A stretch of 64,000 bases of DNA from contig JBAXHT010000002.1 of the NCBI GenBank assembly GCA_037138755.1, positions 429,609-493,608 on the forward strand, in the 5' to 3' direction. The DNA is from Armatimonadota bacterium. Its GTDB lineage: Bacteria; Armatimonadota; Fimbriimonadia; Fimbriimonadales; Fimbriimonadaceae. A program made the translations under genes and the position numbers. Below are positions 25,732 to 34,485 of this stretch, one piece after another (position 1 is the first letter of the stretch; each line of letters opens with the position of its first letter). Under the pieces are notes generated by a model. That model did no database searches. It worked only from the letters and a program-made list of their open reading frames with translations, and had not been told where the DNA came from.

Positions 25732-25744
25732 TATAATCTATTCA
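25732..25744 (+). promoter_or_regulatory. TATAAT box giving a probable leaderless transcript
   Basis: A perfect TATAAT at 25732-25737 lies only 6 nt before the ATG at 25744, so transcription would begin at or near the start codon. No Shine-Dalgarno and no good -35 are visible. Confidence 0.4.
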
Positions 25745-26616
25745 TGCGCCAGTTCTGGAAGTTTGCGAAGCCGAAGGGGCCGGGGTTTGGGATTTCGAAG
25801 AACTTCTATCTGTCTGTCCTCGCCGGAGTTCCGGTTCTGCCACCGATCACCGAGCTAATCGCCCCGAAGCCGGAAGGCGGCTCCCTGGATGGCTTCGGCG
25901 TGCCTCTCGTCAACACGAACGACAAATCCCTACTCAAACAGCCGATGCAGCGCGGGATCTATGCGCTCTCGACCAAAGACCAAAAAAACGTCGTCCGCAT
26001 GATGGTCATGAACGCCGATGAGGCAGGGTTTAGCCCGGAGGCCATCGCGACCTCACGGCTCGCCGAGCGCGTCACCCCGGAAGTTCTCACCCGGATTCGA
26101 TCCACTTGGCACCTGCTGCAACTCAGCTGGGAAAGTCACGACCCCGAAGTCTATCCAGCGCTGGATTTCTTCTTGAGCATCGCAAACAGACTCGCCGAGA
26201 TCGCTGACGGAATCGTCGCTGACCCAATCAGCGAGCGCTATCTCCTGCCTGGACAGGTCTTTGTCCAACCAAGAGTGGACCCGCTGGTCGATGCTCGAGA
26301 ACACGTTTACGTCCACTCCCGGCCCGACCAAGGACAGCTCAGTGTTTACACGAAAGGGCTCGTCAAAATCGGCCAGCCAGAGCTAGAGATCTGTGCTGTC
26401 CCGCCAGAGTCTTACGAACAAGCTGGCAAACTCCTGATGTCCGCGGCTCAAGGGGTCTTCATGGGCTTCCTGATCGGTTCCGGTTCCGATGTCGCCGGGT
26501 TCGAAGCTCGCGAAGGCGGACACGACAAAGCCCGCTGGGAAGGAATCCCCGTCCTCGAACTCCTGCCGCCGACCGGGGTCCCGGTCGAGCAGGTGCTGAG
26601 TAACTGGGAGCGTTAA
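25744..26616 (+). CDS. Hypothetical protein
   Basis: 290 residues from the ATG at 25744 (MRQFWKFAKPKGPGFGISKN). The open frame extends upstream only into the non-coding hairpin region. It is a soluble alpha/beta protein without a signal peptide. Notable segments are FYLSVLAGVPVLPPITELIAP, VVRMMVMNADEAGFSPEAIA and HVYVHSRPDQGQLSVYTKGLVKIG. It is not recognised with certainty, and the last half recalls DUF4261-type proteins. Its stop overlaps the stop of the convergent FAD oxidoreductase by four bases (TTAA). Confidence 0.75.
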   Translation: MRQFWKFAKPKGPGFGISKNFYLSVLAGVPVLPPITELIAPKPEGGSLDGFGVPLVNTNDKSLLKQPMQRGIYALSTKDQKNVVRMMVMNADEAGFSPEAIATSRLAERVTPEVLTRIRSTWHLLQLSWESHDPEVYPALDFFLSIANRLAEIADGIVADPISERYLLPGQVFVQPRVDPLVDAREHVYVHSRPDQGQLSVYTKGLVKIGQPELEICAVPPESYEQAGKLLMSAAQGVFMGFLIGSGSDVAGFEAREGGHDKARWEGIPVLELLPPTGVPVEQVLSNWER

Positions 26617-27584
26617 CCAACCATTTCTGCAGCTCGCCAGCCACACTCGAAGGCGTCTTCGATGTGACCACCCATCAGCCCGTCGCTTGCGACGAGAAGA
26701 GTTGAACCAGGGGGGTTAACATTCTCGAAGCGAGCCAGCGATTCCGGTTGGCTGTACTTCCACTTCTTGACCATGGCAACCTCGGGAGAATCAAAGCCTG
26801 CCCCATACAAGTGCTTAAGAAAAGACGTGACGGCATCGATGAAGAACTCGTCGGGTTGAGAATAGTTTTGCTGCGAGAATCGGGCACTAAGCTGGGCGAC
26901 AAAGGTCGAGCCCCCTTCGGGCGCACGACCGGGAGACTTTGCGCTCTCGACCGAGAGCCAGGTCAACGGATGAACCTGCTCGACATCGATCAGGGCGTGA
27001 TAGGGCGTATCAACCTCGGCCTGATATCCCAGCATGACGGAGACACAAGAGCGGTAGGAGACGTTCGCAACTGGCCTCGATTCACCCAGCGACCAAAGCA
27101 ACTGGCACGTCTGGGGGATTGGCGGAGTGAGGATGACCGAGTCAAACGCTTCGCCGACGAGTTGATAATGATCTCCCTGACGCGCGATTTCCAGGACGTC
27201 AGTTTTGAGCCGAATGTCGGTTCCATCACCGAGACGGTTTGCGAACGTCTGGATCCCGTTTTGGTAGGTGTATCGGCTGGTGGAATTCTTGGAAGAACTC
27301 CCCGGAGCCGTGCGAAGTCCCGTGTGGGTCCAAATGGGCTTTTCAACCTTAATGAGATCACCACCGGATAGTGCTTCGAGCATGATTCGCTCGATGGTCT
27401 TACCCCGCGGAGTGATGCTGGTTGCGCCAACATCGAAGGTGTATCCAAGCTTGTGCTGACGTGAGTTAACCCGCCCGCCGAGGCCGCCGCTCTTTTCGAA
27501 AACGACAACTTCCCTTCCAAGTTGCCTCAATCGATAAGCCGCCGCCAGCCCAGAAACTCCCGCGCCAACGATTGCGACTCTCAT
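26613..27584 (-). CDS. FAD-dependent amine oxidase / renalase-like protein
   Basis: 323 residues. The N-terminal dinucleotide fold is MRVAIVGAGVSGLAAAYRLRQLG, then the FAD motif GGLGGRVNSR and FDVGATSITPRG. The C-terminal TLLVASDGLMGGHIEDAFECGWRAAEMV is the second FAD-contact region of flavin amine oxidases. It is shorter than monoamine oxidases and closest in layout to bacterial renalase-type proteins. Substrate unknown. It overlaps the upstream FAD oxidoreductase by four bases, so the two are coupled. Confidence 0.85.
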   Translation of the reverse strand: MRVAIVGAGVSGLAAAYRLRQLGREVVVFEKSGGLGGRVNSRQHKLGYTFDVGATSITPRGKTIERIMLEALSGGDLIKVEKPIWTHTGLRTAPGSSSKNSTSRYTYQNGIQTFANRLGDGTDIRLKTDVLEIARQGDHYQLVGEAFDSVILTPPIPQTCQLLWSLGESRPVANVSYRSCVSVMLGYQAEVDTPYHALIDVEQVHPLTWLSVESAKSPGRAPEGGSTFVAQLSARFSQQNYSQPDEFFIDAVTSFLKHLYGAGFDSPEVAMVKKWKYSQPESLARFENVNPPGSTLLVASDGLMGGHIEDAFECGWRAAEMVG

Positions 27585-28837
27585 TTGTTCTTTAAGTATG
27601 CCAGAGCGGCTTCGGCGGCAAGCCGCCCGCTCTTGAGGGCGTCGTTGATGCTCGACGAAGTCGTCATCTCTCCAGCGAGGAAGACGCCAGGAAGGTGGGT
27701 TTCGATCGAAGGAACCCGATCCTCAAACCCCGGCTCTTGCAGAAGCTGAGCTTCTTTGATTCGGTAAGCCTTTTTGAACTCCAATGGCGGGAGGTTCATC
27801 CCCCACGTATTCATCTCGTTGATCGCCATCTGGGCGAGCTCTTCGTCGGACTCCGACCAGTCGCCGATGATGGTTGCGGAGCAGAGGTGCTTGCCTTTCG
27901 GCGTGCAGGCTGGGTTGACGTTAGAGAGAGGGACGAGTTGGTTAATAAGAGCGTCTTTCGCTGGATTGAGGATGATGTACTTCTCCTTCGTTACGGGCCG
28001 ATTCGAGGCGAAGTAGAGGCAGATGGATTGCTTGTACTCGGTTTGCTGGGTTTGACCCAATAATTGAGCAACGGCACCGTGGCCTCCGGCGATAACTACA
28101 GACCTCCCTAGGTACTCAGTATCTGCTGAAATGGCATAGATGTCGTCGACTCGATTGAGTCGGGTGACGATTCGATTCACTTCGACTGTCGGGGAGGTAT
28201 TTGGATCATCGAAAGCCCAGGCGTGATCGATCGCGTGTACGAGCCCGGAGATGCCTCCAGAAAAGGTCGCCGTCCTCCCAATCGAAAGAAAGTGCCAAGT
28301 TTTCAAAAACTGCCTCGAACTCCCCCCCAGAGTCCGATCGAGGGATATTCCGCCATAGAACGGAGCGAAAAACCTCTCAACAGTAGATTCAGAGAAACCA
28401 AAGCCAAGAAGGAATTCTCTTACTGTTCCCGATGTGGATTCAGACTCCCACTTTCGAGCCCGCAAGTTGAGGGAAAGAAGCCTCGGAAGGTCAATCGGGC
28501 TAATCGCCTTGCAGGTCAAAGAACGCAATAGATTCCACTTGCTCAGTGTGCCCATGCCGGCGATTGTCGCCCCTGAGGAATAGAATTGCCAATCGCCTTC
28601 GGGTACCGCCGACCAATTACCGAAATGTTTCAACTCTTCGTAGCCCGTAAAGCATACTTGGAAGCCTCGATCATACTGAAAGCCCTGTTCGTCACGGTCA
28701 GTTCGCAATTTTCCACCGATGTCGTCGGACGCTTCTAACAGGATCGTTTTCAAACCCGCAGTTGAGCTTTGAACTGCGGCACTGAGCCCCGCCAACCCAC
28801 CGCCGACTATCGCAACATCGTAGATCACGTCTCTCAT
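27581..28837 (-). CDS. FAD-dependent oxidoreductase, phytoene-desaturase-like
   Basis: 418 residues. The dinucleotide motif is VAIVGGGLAGLSAAVQSSTAG, and the second FAD motif is ASDDIGGKLRTD, followed by YDRGFQVCFTGYEEL. The C-terminal GVFLAGEMTTSSSINDALKSGRLAAEAAL is the flavin-binding signature of the protoporphyrinogen oxidase/phytoene desaturase superfamily. No carotenoid synthesis genes (phytoene synthase, cyclase) are nearby, so the substrate is open. It is the second gene of the operon 30444 to 26613 on the minus strand. Confidence 0.85.
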   Translation of the reverse strand: MRDVIYDVAIVGGGLAGLSAAVQSSTAGLKTILLEASDDIGGKLRTDRDEQGFQYDRGFQVCFTGYEELKHFGNWSAVPEGDWQFYSSGATIAGMGTLSKWNLLRSLTCKAISPIDLPRLLSLNLRARKWESESTSGTVREFLLGFGFSESTVERFFAPFYGGISLDRTLGGSSRQFLKTWHFLSIGRTATFSGGISGLVHAIDHAWAFDDPNTSPTVEVNRIVTRLNRVDDIYAISADTEYLGRSVVIAGGHGAVAQLLGQTQQTEYKQSICLYFASNRPVTKEKYIILNPAKDALINQLVPLSNVNPACTPKGKHLCSATIIGDWSESDEELAQMAINEMNTWGMNLPPLEFKKAYRIKEAQLLQEPGFEDRVPSIETHLPGVFLAGEMTTSSSINDALKSGRLAAEAALAYLKNK

Positions 28838-28845
28838 CTACGATT

Positions 28846-30444
28846 TCACATCACGACAATACTGCGGGGTGGAATCATCGTCAGCGGGTTGTGCGACTCT
28901 GGGCCAGAGAGGATTTTGCGCCAGTCGGCGAAGTTATCGGCAGTGATGAGGCGGTAGGCGTTCCTCATTCCGTTCTCCATGTTCTCCGGGCGGTCGATGG
29001 GACACTGTTTGTAGAGGTCGGTCGGCACCCATCCAAAGTTGGCAAGTATCGTCCGACTTCCGCGAATCATGAGGAAGAACGGCTCCCACTCGTGAATCTC
29101 GATCTCCCCCTCAGACCCTTTCAGCAGGTCCAACGCAAGGGCGAAACCGGACTGAGGAAGGCGAGACCCGTCTGCGAAGATTGCGTAGTCTGCATGACCC
29201 TTCGCGGCTCCTGTGATTGCCCCAAGCGCGTAGAGTGCGGCTTCAATCGTGTTTAGCCGAGGGTCGGTAGGGTCGTTGGAGAACTCGATTGGGCCGACCA
29301 AATTGGTCTTCGATCCAAATCCCCGGGCCGTCTGGATCTGGTCTTGGATCGTCCACCCACCTTCCAGGCAGGTCAGAGTGTCGGGAAGATGAATGTCGGG
29401 CCGAACTGACCATGCTGATCCCTCGATTTCATCGTAAGCGGGACGCGAGCCGTTGAGCTGCATGAATGCCCAAGTAGCTGTCGAAAGCCGCTTTCCGCCG
29501 CGCACCCGATTTAGTTTCTGCCACTCACCGGGCGGGGCCAGACATATCCCGTCGTTCGGCGATAGTTCAGCAGGATAGGATGCGACTTCAGTTTGCAAAA
29601 ACACTGGCCCGCCAAGCGTCTTCGCCTGTTCGATACCGTTAGCCCCCGCTAGCCAGCAGCCAAGTCCCAGACTTCGTAGGCTTTCTGTCTCAGATTCTGA
29701 GAGGGTGCGATTCACAAAGGTGCCCAGGCTGGGAAGCTTCCCTTGGTGAGCTTGCAATTTGATCTCCAACTTGACGGTCGCAAGGTCAATCACAACCTTA
29801 ACCCGCTGGTGAATCTTGTCGCCACTCTTGATGTCAAATGGCTTCTGCCACTCCTGTGGTCGGGAGTACGTTTTGTACGAAGCGTCTGAATAGTTGCGCT
29901 GATCTTCGGTTTCAAAGACTTCGCCAAAGAACTCGGTGCGGACGTGGATTCCGGGTGCAACATCAAGCGAAATCGCTTTGACATCCTTAAAAGGCTGGTC
30001 GGGTTTGATCGACTTGGGGAAGGCCGTTTGGTCGCATTCGCCGTGATTGTGCTCCACCTCGCACTTCATCCCTTGATGCGAGCGCGGATGAAGGACACAG
30101 ATCCCGGTTCGGTTGGATTTGAAATCAGACTTCCCTTCCCCTTCGAACTCATATTCAATCTCGACTCGGTTCTCGGTGAGAACCGCTGAAACTGATCCTC
30201 GCCAGTCGAACTGGACATCACCCTCGGAGACTCGGGCAGTCCAGTTAGCCTTCCACGTTTTGTTGGACGATTGCTGTCCTGTCGAGGTCATTCGGTTGGT
30301 AGGTGTTCCCCAATCGGCTTTTCTCACGGCCCCATAGATGCCCCGGATCAGCTCAACCGAGCCGACTCGTACATAACGAAGGTAGCCGGAAGCAGGTTCA
30401 AAGTCAAATTCGACCTTGCCTAGTCGAACATGGATTGGGTTCAT
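28846..30444 (-). CDS. D-apionate lactonase-like protein
   Basis: 532 residues, no signal peptide. The pattern LIRGIYGAVRKADWGT, ICVLHPRSHQGM, QPFKDVKAISLDVAPGI and especially ETEDQRNYSDASYKTYSRP resembles the D-apionate lactonase (ApnL) family. That family opens D-apionolactone in apiose breakdown. The C-terminal half, with WTIQDQIQTARGFG, appears TIM-barrel-like. No other apionate genes are present, so it may act on another sugar lactone. The stop lies 8 nt before the FAD oxidoreductase, giving a three-gene unit. Confidence 0.6.
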   Translation of the reverse strand: MNPIHVRLGKVEFDFEPASGYLRYVRVGSVELIRGIYGAVRKADWGTPTNRMTSTGQQSSNKTWKANWTARVSEGDVQFDWRGSVSAVLTENRVEIEYEFEGEGKSDFKSNRTGICVLHPRSHQGMKCEVEHNHGECDQTAFPKSIKPDQPFKDVKAISLDVAPGIHVRTEFFGEVFETEDQRNYSDASYKTYSRPQEWQKPFDIKSGDKIHQRVKVVIDLATVKLEIKLQAHQGKLPSLGTFVNRTLSESETESLRSLGLGCWLAGANGIEQAKTLGGPVFLQTEVASYPAELSPNDGICLAPPGEWQKLNRVRGGKRLSTATWAFMQLNGSRPAYDEIEGSAWSVRPDIHLPDTLTCLEGGWTIQDQIQTARGFGSKTNLVGPIEFSNDPTDPRLNTIEAALYALGAITGAAKGHADYAIFADGSRLPQSGFALALDLLKGSEGEIEIHEWEPFFLMIRGSRTILANFGWVPTDLYKQCPIDRPENMENGMRNAYRLITADNFADWRKILSGPESHNPLTMIPPRSIVVM

Positions 30445-30498
30445 CCCTAAAGGTTATCTCGCTCGAAGCGCAAAATCTGTCAGAATCATAGGAAAGCC

Positions 30499-30729
30499 AT
30501 GACCCAGATTCGCGAGAACATTTTTCGAGTCACCGTCGACGAACTCGGCAACCCGCCAGATCGTGGCTACTATGCAGTCGAAGGTCTCGGAGAAGTGCTG
30601 ATCGACCAGGCTGATCTCCGGTACATCAAAGAGATGGAGACCTTGGGATTCGAACCCATTTTTCATGTCAGCCGCTCGAAAGCGTTGAATGGCGCTTTCG
30701 TCGTTGTCGGGCGTCAGCAAAAGGCCTAA
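30499..30729 (+). CDS. Hypothetical small protein
   Basis: 76 residues with AGGAAAG upstream of the ATG. It is a soluble alpha/beta sequence: ENIFRVTVDELGNPPDRGYYAVEGLGEVLIDQADLRYIKEME and FEPIFHVSRSKALNGAFVVVG. Not recognised. Its stop overlaps the ruvC stop by four bases, and it is divergent from the apionate-lactonase-like gene. Confidence 0.6.
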   Translation: MTQIRENIFRVTVDELGNPPDRGYYAVEGLGEVLIDQADLRYIKEMETLGFEPIFHVSRSKALNGAFVVVGRQQKA

Positions 30730-31196
30730 CGCGGAGCGCGGAAGGCGTGGCAGATCGCGATGGCTAAGGCATCGGCGACGTCATCCGGCTTTGGATCTTC
30801 TTTCAGAGCCAGCAACCTCCTGACCATAAACGTCACCTGCTTTTTGTCGGCACTGCCATTTCCGACAACGGCCTGCTTGATCTCGGGCGGCGAATACTCG
30901 GTCCAAGGAATGCTGGTCTCGGCGGTTGCAAGCAGGATTGTTCCGAGAGACTTGGCGACATCCATCGCCGTCGTGACGTTCTTGGTAAACAGAAGCCGCT
31001 CCGTGGCAATTGCATCCGGATGGTGCTTATCAATGAGTTCGACCACGCCGTCATGGACCATCCTCAACCGGTCCGGCAGGGCAATCTTGGGCGTCTTGAT
31101 GAGGCCATAGTCCAAACACTCGAGCTTTGACCCGATACGGCGAACGACGCCGTACCCGACGCGTTCAAGTCCGGGGTCGATTCCTAAGATAAGCAT
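30726..31196 (-). CDS. ruvC: Crossover junction endodeoxyribonuclease RuvC
   Basis: 156 residues from the Met of MLILGIDPGLERVGYG. The frame opens 8 codons earlier. The catalytic acidic residues are visible: Asp in GIDPG, Glu in ATERLLF, and the Asp pair in KPDDVADALAIAICH. VVGNGSADKKQVTFMVRRLL is the conserved junction-binding region. RuvC cleaves Holliday junctions with RuvAB, and ruvA and ruvB are not in the window. It is divergent from the E2 gene. Confidence 0.95.
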   Translation of the reverse strand: MLILGIDPGLERVGYGVVRRIGSKLECLDYGLIKTPKIALPDRLRMVHDGVVELIDKHHPDAIATERLLFTKNVTTAMDVAKSLGTILLATAETSIPWTEYSPPEIKQAVVGNGSADKKQVTFMVRRLLALKEDPKPDDVADALAIAICHAFRAPR

Positions 31197-31331
31197 GAGA
31201 GAGCTTGCCAAATTATGCATTGTGGAAGAGCGACTCCGTTTGCGCCCTCATACCCACGCTTGTTCCGCACACTCCAAGCGACTCGCCAAGGTAATCTCTC
31301 GTAGAACCCGATTGGGTTTGGAAGACGCAAT

Positions 31332-32585
31332 ATGACCGAAGTGATCATGCCTAAGATGGGCGACGGAATGGAAGAAGGGACCCTTGTTGAGTGGACCGTG
31401 AAGGACGGCGACAAGGTCAAGTCAGGGCAGGTCATTGGGAATATTCAGACCGACAAAGCGGTTATGGAGTTGGAAGCTCCGGGAAGCGGAATTTTTACTG
31501 GAGTACTCCTTACCGCAGGTCAGACGGTTCCAGTTGGCGTTCCAATTGCTGTGATTCTTAAGGACGGAGAATCCGTTCCGTCCGGATGGGGGTCAGGTGG
31601 CGGTTCGGCTCCGGCAGCGCCAGCGGTTGCAGAAGCTCCGGGAGCCTCGTCTTCCACTTCGGGAACGGACACCTCGAAGCCTGCGGCGACTACCTCTGAG
31701 CGTGTCAAGGCTTCGCCTCTGGCAAAGAAGATTGCCGCGGAACTCGGCGTCGATTTGTCTTCCGTTGCCGGAACCGGACCCTCGGGCCGAATCGTCCAGA
31801 AAGACGTCGTTGCCGCAGGAGCCGGCGGCGGTTCGCAATCAGCTGCGCCAGCAGCTCCAGTGACGAAGGTTGCACCTGCTTTCGCTCCAGTCGCAGCTTC
31901 AGCTGAAGATGTAAAAGTTTCACTCAACAAGATTCGACAAATCACCGCGAAACGAACCCAGGAGAGCAAGCAACAAGTTCCCCACTTCTATGTCACCGTG
32001 GAAGTTGATGTCGAGAAGATCATGCAGCTTCGCGAGATGTTCAAGGCAGAGGACAGCGGGAACGTTTCGATCAACGACTTCGTGGTGAAGGCATCGGCTC
32101 TGGCCCTGCAGGACATGCCGCAGGTCAACAGCGTATTCCAAGGCGATCACTTGCTCCAGCACGGGGGAGTTCATATTGGAATCGCAGTTGCGCTTGAGGA
32201 TGGACTAACGGTCCCGGTAGTCAAGAATGCGAATCTCAAGCCAATTCGCCAGCTCTCGGCAGAAGTCAAAGATTTGGCGTTCAAAGCAAAAAGCAATAAG
32301 CTGTCGATGGACGAGCTAACCGGTTCGACGTTTAGCATTTCCAATATGGGAATGCTGGACGTAGACACGTTCCTCGCGATTGTGAATCAGCCAAATGCAG
32401 CAATCGTTGCGATTGCTTCGGTGCGGAAGAAGGTTGTGGTCAACGACGAGGACGAAGTCGAGATTCGCCAAAAAATGAACATCACTGGTTCGTTTGACCA
32501 CCGAGTCGCCGACGGCGCAGTTGGCGCGAAGTTCATAAACTTGATCAAGGGCTATCTCGAGAATCCCACTCGGTTGCTGAGTTAG
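31332..32585 (+). CDS. Dihydrolipoamide acyltransferase (E2) of a 2-oxoacid dehydrogenase
   Basis: 417 residues with the order lipoyl domain (1-76), Ala/Pro/Ser-rich linker, peripheral subunit-binding domain and catalytic domain. The lipoyl Lys is in TDKAVMELEAP. The subunit-binding domain reads KASPLAKKIAAELGVDLSSVAGTGPSGRIVQKDV, broken by no insertion. The catalytic His/Asp pair is in FDHRVADGAVG near the end. It transfers acyl groups to CoA in pyruvate or branched-chain dehydrogenase complexes. E1 and E3 are absent here, so the substrate cannot be fixed. GGAAGA precedes the ATG. Confidence 0.93.
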   Translation: MTEVIMPKMGDGMEEGTLVEWTVKDGDKVKSGQVIGNIQTDKAVMELEAPGSGIFTGVLLTAGQTVPVGVPIAVILKDGESVPSGWGSGGGSAPAAPAVAEAPGASSSTSGTDTSKPAATTSERVKASPLAKKIAAELGVDLSSVAGTGPSGRIVQKDVVAAGAGGGSQSAAPAAPVTKVAPAFAPVAASAEDVKVSLNKIRQITAKRTQESKQQVPHFYVTVEVDVEKIMQLREMFKAEDSGNVSINDFVVKASALALQDMPQVNSVFQGDHLLQHGGVHIGIAVALEDGLTVPVVKNANLKPIRQLSAEVKDLAFKAKSNKLSMDELTGSTFSISNMGMLDVDTFLAIVNQPNAAIVAIASVRKKVVVNDEDEVEIRQKMNITGSFDHRVADGAVGAKFINLIKGYLENPTRLLS

Positions 32586-32605
32586 TTTTCGCCAGTTACA
32601 ACAGC

Positions 32606-32656
32606 TCCACCGGTTCGACCGGACTCTCACCGACTCCCCAATTCTGGGGAGTTTTG
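32606..32656 (+). terminator. Terminator-like dispersed repeat, copy 1
   Basis: Two hairpins lie in tandem: CCGGT-TCG-ACCGG (32610-32622) and ACTCCCCA-attc-TGGGGAGT (32633-32652) followed by TTTTG. It is an intrinsic terminator for the E2 gene. About 50 bases, including CACCGGTTCG, CTCACCGACTCCCCA and TGGGGAGTTTTG, recur at 44353-44405 inside a coding region. Confidence 0.8.
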
Positions 32657-32682
32657 CTTTGCCCGTCTGCCACAATAATAGG

Positions 32683-33651
32683 GTGGCTACAACCGTTGCC
32701 CTCCCGAAGCAAAACTTAATCATTACTCCCACACCGCTCCATCCGCTTCCGCGGCTTTCGGAGGAGTTAGGGATTGATCTTTGGATCAAGCGCGACGATC
32801 TGACCGGGTTCGCCTTCGGCGGAAATAAGGGCCGTAAGCTGGAATACCTGCTGGGCGAGGCAGTCGCCCGTGGGTACGACACGATTGTAACCTGTGGTTC
32901 AGCCCAATCGAACTTCATTCGCCAGCTTGCTACGGGCTGCGCGATGCTAGGAATTCGGTTCATCGCGGTGGTGATGCAGCTTCCTTACGAGTTCGAGCCA
33001 GCGGTCGGCGGGTTGCAGACTTCGGGCGGAAACCTCCTTTTGGATGAATTTGCAGGTGCCGAGATGCGGTTGATCCCCAACGACAAGTGGGACGTTCTCA
33101 TGGCGGCATCGACGGCTCTTAAGGCCGAACAAGTGGCACGAGGTCACAACGTTTTTGAGATACCAATTGGCGGTTCCTCACCTCAGGGAGCATATGCTTT
33201 TTACGAAGCCGCTTCCGAGCTGACAGAGACTTTTGATGTCGTGATTTCTGCTTCGTCTTCGGGCTCAACCCAAACCGGGCTGACCTACGCATTTAACGGT
33301 TCTGCAACTCGGTACCACGGAATTGCTTGTGACCCAGAACCGGAAATGATTCTGGAGTTCGTCGCGCTAGCGCGGCAATTGGATGAAATGACTGGACTCG
33401 GTCGCGGACTGACTCTAGAGGACTTCACTTACGATTTACGGTTCGTGGGCCCTGGCTACGGAGTGCCGTCAGACGGATCGATGGACGCAATTCGAGTTGT
33501 TGCTCAGCGCGAGGGCATCTACCTCGACCCCATCTATACGGGTAAGGCATTTCACGGCCTGCTTGAGATGGCGCGTAGCGGAGAGTTGAGTGGCCAGAAG
33601 GTCTGTTTCTGGCACACGGGCGGTACTCCCGCATTGTTCGCGTTGGGATAG
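32683..33651 (+). CDS. PLP-dependent D-cysteine desulfhydrase / ACC deaminase family
   Basis: About 322 residues from GTG 32683 (MATTVALPKQN). A TTG at 32659 would put the start in the preceding terminator. The family pattern is clear: PLPRLSEELGIDLWIKRDDLTGFAFGGNKGRKLEYLL with the PLP-binding Lys in GGNKxRKLE, TCGSAQSNFIRQLA, IPIGGSSPQGAYAFYEA and HTGGTPALF. Members open D-cysteine, 1-aminocyclopropane-1-carboxylate or related amino acids. The exact substrate is uncertain. It is a single gene following the E2 terminator. Confidence 0.88.
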   Translation: MATTVALPKQNLIITPTPLHPLPRLSEELGIDLWIKRDDLTGFAFGGNKGRKLEYLLGEAVARGYDTIVTCGSAQSNFIRQLATGCAMLGIRFIAVVMQLPYEFEPAVGGLQTSGGNLLLDEFAGAEMRLIPNDKWDVLMAASTALKAEQVARGHNVFEIPIGGSSPQGAYAFYEAASELTETFDVVISASSSGSTQTGLTYAFNGSATRYHGIACDPEPEMILEFVALARQLDEMTGLGRGLTLEDFTYDLRFVGPGYGVPSDGSMDAIRVVAQREGIYLDPIYTGKAFHGLLEMARSGELSGQKVCFWHTGGTPALFALG

Positions 33652-33662
33652 TTTTTACGGAT

Positions 33663-34133
33663 TCACCGGTAAAAGCTGACGCCTTCCACGTCCTTGCCGT
33701 TCGAAAGCTTGCCTTTGAAGGTTTCGTCCATAACGACTTTGTAAGTGCTTGCTTCCAGGTAGCGGGCAGTGATTTCGATAGAGTTGTCTTCGAAGATGCG
33801 GAATCTGACGTAGTTGTGGACGTGTCCGTACCGAGGATGAGCGATGAGGTTAGTTTGCGAGAAACCGATGTAGGCTTTGTCGTTTCGCACAACGCCTTTA
33901 GCGAACTGCTCCCAGGCTCCGACCGTCAATCCGCCCGTTGCGTCGACGGACTCCTCTTCTTTGCCATCGCTAAAGAGCTTCATCTTCTTGTATTCCGCCA
34001 CAACTCGCACTTGTTTTCCCGCTTTCAGGGATTTGAAGAGGTCGGCATAGTTGCTGATTCGCTGCTGAGCGGCGGCAAAGGCAGTGGTCGAGAGAAGCGT
34101 AACGATAACGATACTGCGGAGCATAGGCTTCAC
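33663..34133 (-). CDS. VirK-family exported protein
   Basis: 156 residues with a signal peptide (MKPMLRSIVIVTLLSTTAFAAAQ). The mature part follows the VirK pattern: LFKSLKAGKQVRVVAEYKKMKL, GGLTVGAWEQFAKG, AYIGFSQTNLIAHPRYGHVHNYVRFRIFEDNSIEITARYL and KVVMDETFKGKL. VirK proteins are exported and their function is poorly known. It converges with the desulfhydrase gene 11 nt away. Confidence 0.75.
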   Translation of the reverse strand: MKPMLRSIVIVTLLSTTAFAAAQQRISNYADLFKSLKAGKQVRVVAEYKKMKLFSDGKEEESVDATGGLTVGAWEQFAKGVVRNDKAYIGFSQTNLIAHPRYGHVHNYVRFRIFEDNSIEITARYLEASTYKVVMDETFKGKLSNGKDVEGVSFYR

Positions 34134-34155
34134 TATACTTCGGAGCGCGGGCAGG

Positions 34156-34485
34156 CTAGAGCGGGTCGTCGTCGAGTTTCCCTTCCAGGTCGGCTTCGAG
34201 CATTTCTTCCATGTCGTCCGCTACGTCATCATCAGCGGCGCGGCCAAGCTCTCGAACTAGTTCGCGCATTTCCGCCGTTGATTCGGGATCACCGAAGTGT
34301 TCAAGTCGGTCCGCGATTTCGTCAATGCGGTCGTCCTCGGTTCGGAATTTTCCGGGGCGACTGACAAGCTTTTCGCCCCTGGAACTGTTGCAATGCTCAC
34401 ACTCAACCGAAGCATCGGCAGTCATTCCGACAAGGGCGCGGTATTTACGCCCACACTCAAGGCAGCGGTACTCAAAGATCGGCAT
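34156..34485 (-). CDS. FmdB-type zinc-ribbon protein
   Basis: 109 residues. The N-terminal zinc ribbon MPIFEYRCLECGRKYRALV, then VECEHCNSS, has four cysteines at 8, 11, 29 and 32, the FmdB/CxxC_CXXC_SSSS family. The C-terminal half is strongly acidic. Members are putative regulatory or nucleic-acid-associated proteins. Its start overlaps the trxB stop by one base (TAATG), so the two are co-expressed. Confidence 0.85.
   Translation of the reverse strand: MPIFEYRCLECGRKYRALVGMTADASVECEHCNSSRGEKLVSRPGKFRTEDDRIDEIADRLEHFGDPESTAEMRELVRELGRAADDDVADDMEEMLEADLEGKLDDDPL

Noticed and set aside
25515..25736. Plus-strand ORF of 73 codons
   Set aside because: It begins inside the L32 terminator and runs across the structured hairpin, with no ribosome-binding site.
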